Program-made: the position numbers and the translations under genes
Source of the DNA: Streptomyces sp. ICC1
GTDB taxonomy: Bacteria > Actinomycetota > Actinomycetes > Streptomycetales > Streptomycetaceae
Assembly: GCF_003287935.1 (NCBI RefSeq)
Contig: NZ_CP030287.1
Coordinates: 1-64,000 of the forward strand
DNA length: 64,000 nucleotides
Direction of reading: 5' to 3'
Part shown: one piece after another, positions 60,666 to 64,000 of the stretch
Position numbering within the stretch: position 1 is the first letter of the stretch
Layout of the letters: the number at the start of each line of letters is the position of its first letter
The notes under the pieces: generated by a model
The model's input: only the letters and a program-made list of their open reading frames with translations
What the model was told of the DNA's origin: nothing
The model's database searches: none

Positions 60666-61391
60666 ATGACCTCCACCCAGCTCCTCGGCGCCCGGACCCC
60701 AGACGCCGCGCCCGCCCCTCCCGCCGTGGGGCGGGCCGCCCGGCGCAAGCAGCACTCCTCCCGCAAGCGGTCGTTCGCCGCCCGCTACCTCGGATACGTC
60801 GGCTACTTCGTCGGCGCCGGCCTCATCAGCGGCGCGGTCGTCCACCACCCGCTCGACCCCGACCGCTACACCCGAATCGCCGTCTACGGCGCCCTCGTCT
60901 TCCTCGCGGCGACGGTCCTCAACGAGTTCCTCCTTACCCGGGAGCGTCCCGGGCTCCCGCGCATGCTGGCCGTGATCGGCTCCTCGCTGCTGCTCTCGTT
61001 CGGCATCGGCATGCTGAGCGGCGGCCTCCAGCACTTCGACGACTTCCCTGCCCGCGGCGCCGTCCTCGTCCCCGCCGGTCTGGTCGTCTCCTTCGTCGCC
61101 TACGTCATCAAGGACGCAGACACGCCCTGGCACCGGATCTTCGGCCTTGTGGGACTCGCCGTCCTCGCCGTGGCGGCCCTCGCCCTCTTCGGCCTGCGCG
61201 AGGTCGCCGCCTCGATGGAAGGCGCCCCGGGCGGCGGGCACAGCCATGGAACCGAAGGGGAACCGGCAGACAGCCACGGCTCCGCCCCCGAACCGACCGC
61301 ACCCGTACCGACTACCCCTGCCCAGGGCGCCTCTCCCACGCCGAAGCCCTCTTCGCCTGCACCGACCCACAACGACGGGCATGCCCACTAG
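60666..61391 (+). CDS. Membrane protein with His-rich tail
   Basis: A protein of 241 residues with five or six helices (about residues 40-180; GYVGYFVGAGLISGAVVHHP, AVYGALVFLAATVLNEFLL, GSSLLLSFGIGMLSGGLQHF) and a Pro/Thr/His tail (GGGHSHG, ending HNDGHAH). The layout recalls small copper-responsive membrane proteins next to copper ATPases. Function unknown. A strong terminator follows. Confidence 0.65.
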   Translation: MTSTQLLGARTPDAAPAPPAVGRAARRKQHSSRKRSFAARYLGYVGYFVGAGLISGAVVHHPLDPDRYTRIAVYGALVFLAATVLNEFLLTRERPGLPRMLAVIGSSLLLSFGIGMLSGGLQHFDDFPARGAVLVPAGLVVSFVAYVIKDADTPWHRIFGLVGLAVLAVAALALFGLREVAASMEGAPGGGHSHGTEGEPADSHGSAPEPTAPVPTTPAQGASPTPKPSSPAPTHNDGHAH

Positions 61392-61406
61392 GGACTTGCC
61401 GCCAAC

Positions 61407-61442
61407 GGCGGCTTTGTGGAAGCGAATTCACACAAAGCCGCC
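61407..61442. terminator. Terminator of the metal cluster
   Basis: The perfect 12-bp repeat GGCGGCTTTGTG / CACAAAGCCGCC with a 12-base loop lies 16 bases after the stop. Confidence 0.78.
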
Positions 61443-61498
61443 CGAGTGTGGTGCAGGTCACACGAAAGGCGTCTCGCGATTCGAGACGACCTGGGCTT

Positions 61499-61596
61499 GA
61501 GGTGGCCGATGTGGTGCGCCGCGACCCCTCCGAGCAGGCGATTCCCGCGAGTTGGGGCACGCGGAGGGCACGGCAAGGGCTGAGAGGTCTAGACAA
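61499..61596 (+). pseudogene. Integrase 3'-end remnant / left arm at the tRNA
   Basis: One frame reads EVADVVRRDPSEQAIPASWG, then TRRARQG, and resembles the last residues of Streptomyces integrases (SGTxxAR endings). The DNA GAGTTGGGGCACGCGGAGGG includes arm-type GGGGCAC and AGGGCAC repeats. Similar GTxxxxR codings occur in the left arms at 12.09, 16.35 and 27.71 kb. It suggests that an int gene of another subtype once abutted the tRNA here. Confidence 0.4.
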
Positions 61597-61598
61597 CG

Positions 61599-61631
61599 AA
61601 GAAGGCCCAGGTCGCTGACCTGGGCCTTCTT
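61599..61631 (-). terminator. tRNA-Gly terminator hairpin (template of all att hairpins)
   Basis: AAGAAGGCCCAGGTC / GACCTGGGCCTTCTT with a 3-base loop lies five bases after the tRNA 3' end. The same hairpin, in two sequence variants, is at each att block. Confidence 0.85.
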
Positions 61632-61636
61632 GTAAG

Positions 61637-61707
61637 AGCGGATGACGGGAATCGAACCCGCGCTATAAGCTTGGGAAGCTCATGTTCTACCATTAAACTA
61701 CATCCGC
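61637..61707 (-). tRNA. tRNA-Gly (anticodon CCC)
   Basis: The minus strand reads GCGGATG (acceptor), a D-arm with TAATGGTAGA, anticodon loop CTTCCCAAG with CCC at 61673-61675, GGGTTCGATTCCC (T-arm), CATCCGC and the discriminator T: 71 nt with no encoded CCA. The 41 bases from the anticodon to the 3' end are the core repeated at six upstream sites. The gene is intact, so each integration restored it. Confidence 0.95.
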
Positions 61708-61943
61708 ATATCGGTCCAGTTGTCCGGAGCCGTATCGTTCCTCACCCTACCCCATGATCGGCCCCCGGTGAATTCACCGCGGGGTCGCCTTCGCGTGTGG
61801 GGTGCACGGAGGGTCGTGGGGGCGGGAGTTGGGGCGTACCGTATGCGTGCGCGGCGACCGCTGGAGTGGCGGCTGGAGTGGGTCTCGTTCATCCCCTAAT
61901 GTGGCGATTCGTCGCAGTACGGCTGGTTGGGGAAAGGGACTCG

Positions 61944-62111
61944 ATGGAGCACACCGTCGTCCGTTGTGCCGAAGGGCACGTATTCAGCACCGCTTCGTTC
62001 CCGCTGCAGCACCTCGGTGCCGGCCGGATCGGGCCGGGTCGGCTGCTGCGGTGTCCGCGCTGCGCGCGCCTGCGGCACGCCGTGCCCGTGGGAGCGGCGG
62101 CGAAGCGGTAG
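61944..62111 (+). CDS. Small zinc-ribbon-like protein
   Basis: A protein of 55 residues: MEHTVVRCAEGHVFSTASFP, then LLRCPRCARLRHAV. The C...H and CPRC spacing suggests one zinc site. GGGGAAAGGGA precedes the ATG. Probably a backbone gene. Confidence 0.65.
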   Translation: MEHTVVRCAEGHVFSTASFPLQHLGAGRIGPGRLLRCPRCARLRHAVPVGAAAKR

Positions 62112-62174
62112 ACACCGGCGCGCGGGGGTCCGCCTCGATTGGGGCGGCCCGCGCGCTCTGCGTATCCTCGGGAC

Positions 62175-62762
62175 GTGCTTCTCTCTGATAAAGACATCCG
62201 GGCCGAGATCGACTGCGGACGGGTTCGCATCGACCCCTTCGACGAGTCGATGGTGCAGCCCTCCAGCATCGATGTACGTCTCGACCGGTTCTTCCGGGTC
62301 TTCGAGAACCACCGCTACGCCCACATCGACCCCGCCACCGAGCAGGCGGATCTGACCCGGATGGTCGAGCCGGACGGGGACGAGGCGTTCATCCTCCACC
62401 CGGGTGAGTTCGTACTCGCCTCGACCTACGAGGTCATCTCGCTGCCCGACGACATCGCCTCCAGACTGGAGGGGAAGTCCAGCCTGGGCCGCCTCGGTCT
62501 GGTGACGCATTCGACCGCCGGCTTCATCGACCCCGGGTTCTCCGGCCACGTGACCCTCGAGCTGTCGAACCTCGCCACGCTGCCGATCAAGCTCTGGCCG
62601 GGTATGAAGATCGGGCAGCTGTGCCTGTTCCGGCTCAGCTCGCCCGCGGAGTTCCCGTACGGGAGCGAGCGGTACGGATCGCGGTACCAGGGCCAGCGCG
62701 GCCCGACGGCCTCGCGGTCCTTCCAGAACTTCCACCGGACCCAGGTGAGGCACGAGGCATGA
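62175..62762 (+). CDS. dcd: dCTP deaminase
   Basis: A 195-residue protein matching the family from [20 protein letters not shown] through [20 protein letters not shown] (active-site Arg/Ser and Glu region) and [20 protein letters not shown] to the C-terminal lid [12 protein letters not shown]. It makes dUTP (or dUMP in the bifunctional form) from dCTP for thymidylate synthesis. GTG 62175 is the conserved start. Its stop overlaps the next ATG. Confidence 0.93.
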   Translation: MLLSDKDIRAEIDCGRVRIDPFDESMVQPSSIDVRLDRFFRVFENHRYAHIDPATEQADLTRMVEPDGDEAFILHPGEFVLASTYEVISLPDDIASRLEGKSSLGRLGLVTHSTAGFIDPGFSGHVTLELSNLATLPIKLWPGMKIGQLCLFRLSSPAEFPYGSERYGSRYQGQRGPTASRSFQNFHRTQVRHEA

Positions 62763-63271
62763 GTGACGGAGTGAGTGGCGCAGTGCGCGAGAACCTTGAC
62801 TACGAGGGATTCGGGCGGGCCGTGCGCGAGCTGGCGCAGACCATCGCCGACGACGGCTACGAGCCCGACATCATCCTGAGCATCGCCCGGGGCGGGGTGT
62901 TCGTCGCCGGCGGGCTGGCGTACGCGCTGGACTGCAAGAACATCCACCTGGTGAACGTGGAGTTCTACACCGGCGTCGGCACCACCCTGGAGATGCCGGT
63001 CATGCTCGCGCCCGTGCCCGAGGCGATCGACTTCACCGACAAGAAGGTGCTGATCGCCGACGACGTCGCCGACACCGGCAAGACGCTGAAGCTGGTCCAC
63101 GACTTCTGCCTCGGGCACGTCGCCGAGGTCCGGTCGGCCGTCATCTACGAGAAGTCCCACTCGCTCGTGAAGTGCGAGTACGTGTGGAAGAAGACCGACG
63201 AGTGGATCAACTTCCCCTGGTCGGTCGAACCGCCCGTCGTGAAGCGTGAGGGTCAGGTTCTCGACGCCTGA
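62759..63271 (+). CDS. Phosphoribosyltransferase
   Basis: A protein of 170 residues. The PRPP-binding motif is [17 protein letters not shown] (about 97-113), with an N-terminal RGG loop ([13 protein letters not shown]). It joins PRPP with a base, most likely xanthine or guanine. The ATG overlaps the dcd stop (ATGA), so the two are coupled in nucleotide metabolism. Confidence 0.88.
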   Translation: MSDGVSGAVRENLDYEGFGRAVRELAQTIADDGYEPDIILSIARGGVFVAGGLAYALDCKNIHLVNVEFYTGVGTTLEMPVMLAPVPEAIDFTDKKVLIADDVADTGKTLKLVHDFCLGHVAEVRSAVIYEKSHSLVKCEYVWKKTDEWINFPWSVEPPVVKREGQVLDA

Positions 63272-63287
63272 GGGTTGATGTTCGTGC

Positions 63288-63327
63288 GAAGGGGCCCGCC
63301 GCGCCGGAAAGCGTGGCGGGCCCCTTC
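63288..63327. terminator. Bidirectional terminator
   Basis: GAAGGGGCCCGCC / GGCGGGCCCCTTC, a perfect 13-bp repeat, separates the phosphoribosyltransferase from the convergent Yip1-like gene. Confidence 0.8.
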
Positions 63328-63339
63328 GTCACGGTCACG

Positions 63340-64000
63340 TCAGATCGTGCCCAGCTTGATGATCGACAGCAGGGCCACCAGCTGGATCGCGGACGCGCCC
63401 AGCGCCTTCGGCCACGGCAGGTCGTGCGATTTGGCGACGAGCGAGGTGAAGAGCGCGCCGGCCGCCACCCAGGTGGCCCAGCCCAGCACCTGGACGAGCA
63501 TGTTGTCGCCGCTCAGGAACATCGCGAACAGCAGGCGAGGCACGTCGGTGAGGCTCATGACCAGCATCGACAGGCCCACCGTCGGCTGCCACGCCCCGTC
63601 GCCGCCCAGCTGGCGGGCCAGCGTGTGGGTGACGGTGCCGAGGATCAGGCCGCAGATCACGAAGGCCACGCCCGCCGACAGCACGATCGGGATGGCGTTC
63701 GGCAGGGTCGCGTTGAGGACGTCCTTGCGGGTGTCGTCGAGGCCGAAGACCGCGAGCAGCCCGTAGAGGAAGGTCACGATCAGCGCCGGCCCCCAGACGG
63801 CGTAGTCACGCATCTGGAGGAAGGTCGGCCCCGGCCGCGTCACGATGCCGCGCAGCAGTTCCTTCCACGGCAGCCGCGGACCGGTGGGGGCGGCGGCCTG
63901 GGCCGCGCCGGCCTGGTAGGTCCCGCCCTGGTTGTACGGGTACGGGTCCTCGCCGAAGACGAAGGCGCGGGTGTGCCCCGGGGCGTCGCCCGGGTTTCCG
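63340..64000 (-). CDS. Yip1-family membrane protein (5' end outside window)
   Basis: The visible part, at least 220 residues, has a Gly/Tyr/Pro-rich start (GEDPYPYNQGGTYQAG), then five helices (about 60-215) with FVICGLILGTVTHTLARQLG, the Yip1-domain pattern. Function in bacteria is unknown. The frame is open to the window edge, so the true start lies beyond 64000. Confidence 0.75.
   Translation of the reverse strand, partial: GNPGDAPGHTRAFVFGEDPYPYNQGGTYQAGAAQAAAPTGPRLPWKELLRGIVTRPGPTFLQMRDYAVWGPALIVTFLYGLLAVFGLDDTRKDVLNATLPNAIPIVLSAGVAFVICGLILGTVTHTLARQLGGDGAWQPTVGLSMLVMSLTDVPRLLFAMFLSGDNMLVQVLGWATWVAAGALFTSLVAKSHDLPWPKALGASAIQLVALLSIIKLGTI

Larger units (their letters stand above)
34602..61677. 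mobile_element. Newest element (M7) with integrase, relaxase and metal/sulfur/peptide cargo
   Basis: Bounded by the identical 41-bp cores at 34602-34642 and 61637-61677. It holds Xis, Int, a DnaB-like helicase, an XRE repressor, DUF2637, MobC-like and relaxase genes, which mark it as an integrative mobilisable element. No FtsK-like TraB, RepSA or prim-pol gene of classical actinomycete integrative conjugative elements is visible. Cargo lies on both sides of this core. Confidence 0.72.
5388..61707. mobile_element. Accretion array of integrated modules at tRNA-Gly(CCC)
   Basis: Modules bounded by att blocks at 5.8 (decayed), 12.1, 16.4, 18.5, 27.8, 29.5 and 34.6 kb and by the tRNA at 61.6 kb. 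The left arm of each block fits the right end of the older module and the right arm fits the left end of the newer one, as expected when successive elements insert at one tRNA 3' end. Modules M1-M6 have no integrase, so they could move only with an enzyme supplied in trans. Confidence 0.82.

Noticed and set aside
34602..61677. Calling M7 a classical actinomycete integrative conjugative element
   Set aside because: No TraB/FtsK-like translocase, RepSA or prim-pol was seen; the gene set fits a mobilisable element better.

Overview
The window is high-GC actinobacterial DNA. GTG, TTG and ATG starts behind GGAGG-type ribosome sites, stop/start overlaps of the ATGA and GTGA kind, XRE/DUF5753 regulators, DUF5994, DUF6153 and DUF2637 proteins, and a 71-nt tRNA-Gly without an encoded CCA all point to a Streptomyces chromosome. 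All names below come from reading the translated sequence; no database search was run.

Layout. Positions 1-3576 look like backbone: an ECF41 sigma factor with a coupled DUF1772 protein and a zinc-knuckle protein, a phosphotransferase-fold kinase and a small membrane protein. Positions 61637-64000 are the other flank: an intact tRNA-Gly(CCC) on the minus strand, a zinc-ribbon protein, dcd, a phosphoribosyltransferase and a Yip1-like membrane protein. The DNA between is an accretion of modules. Six complete att-like blocks (near 12.13, 16.39, 18.47, 27.78, 29.45 and 34.57 kb) each carry, in order, a left arm, a terminator-like hairpin, the 41-bp 3' part of the tRNA-Gly gene from the anticodon to the acceptor end, and a right arm ending in a GGGGCAC-type repeat. 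Decayed copies lie at 3.58, 5.84 and 11.74 kb. The eighth core is inside the intact tRNA. This is the footprint of successive integrations at one tRNA 3' end, with the newest element next to the tRNA.

Cargo by module. M0 (3.6-5.8 kb): frameshifted glycosyltransferase and an integrase pseudogene. M1 (5.9-12.1 kb): NlpC/P60 pseudogene, XRE regulator, ice-binding/collagen-like surface protein, secreted SnoaL-like protein. M2 (12.3-16.4 kb): peptide transporter and FUSC-type membrane protein. M3 (16.6-18.4 kb): HTH plus nucleotidyltransferase pair resembling a toxin-antitoxin system. M4 (18.7-27.7 kb): lipoprotein, alkyl sulfatase, SulP transporter, GAP-family protein, GH15 enzyme, creatininase pseudogene. 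M5 (28.0-29.4 kb): secreted Cys-rich protein and a coupled unknown. M6 (29.7-34.5 kb): DUF5994 operon, frameshifted SpoIIE phosphatase, small stress-type proteins. M7 (34.8-61.6 kb): reactive-sulfur genes (MBL-rhodanese protein, MFS, ArsR-rhodanese regulator), cutA, a compact operon with a 43-aa peptide and JmjC, aldo/keto reductase, kinase and NUDIX genes, a mobilisation and replication core (relaxase, MobC-like, DUF2637, DnaB-like helicase, XRE, Xis, Int), and a copper and metal cluster.

Only M7 keeps a full integrase. The integrase pseudogene at 5.4-5.8 kb, which abuts the oldest att remnant, belongs to the same subfamily, so this integrase type probably targets tRNA-Gly(CCC). The int-less modules flanked by complete att blocks resemble cis-mobilisable elements. 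The two points I find most interesting are this array and the peptide/JmjC operon at 43.1-47.2 kb.
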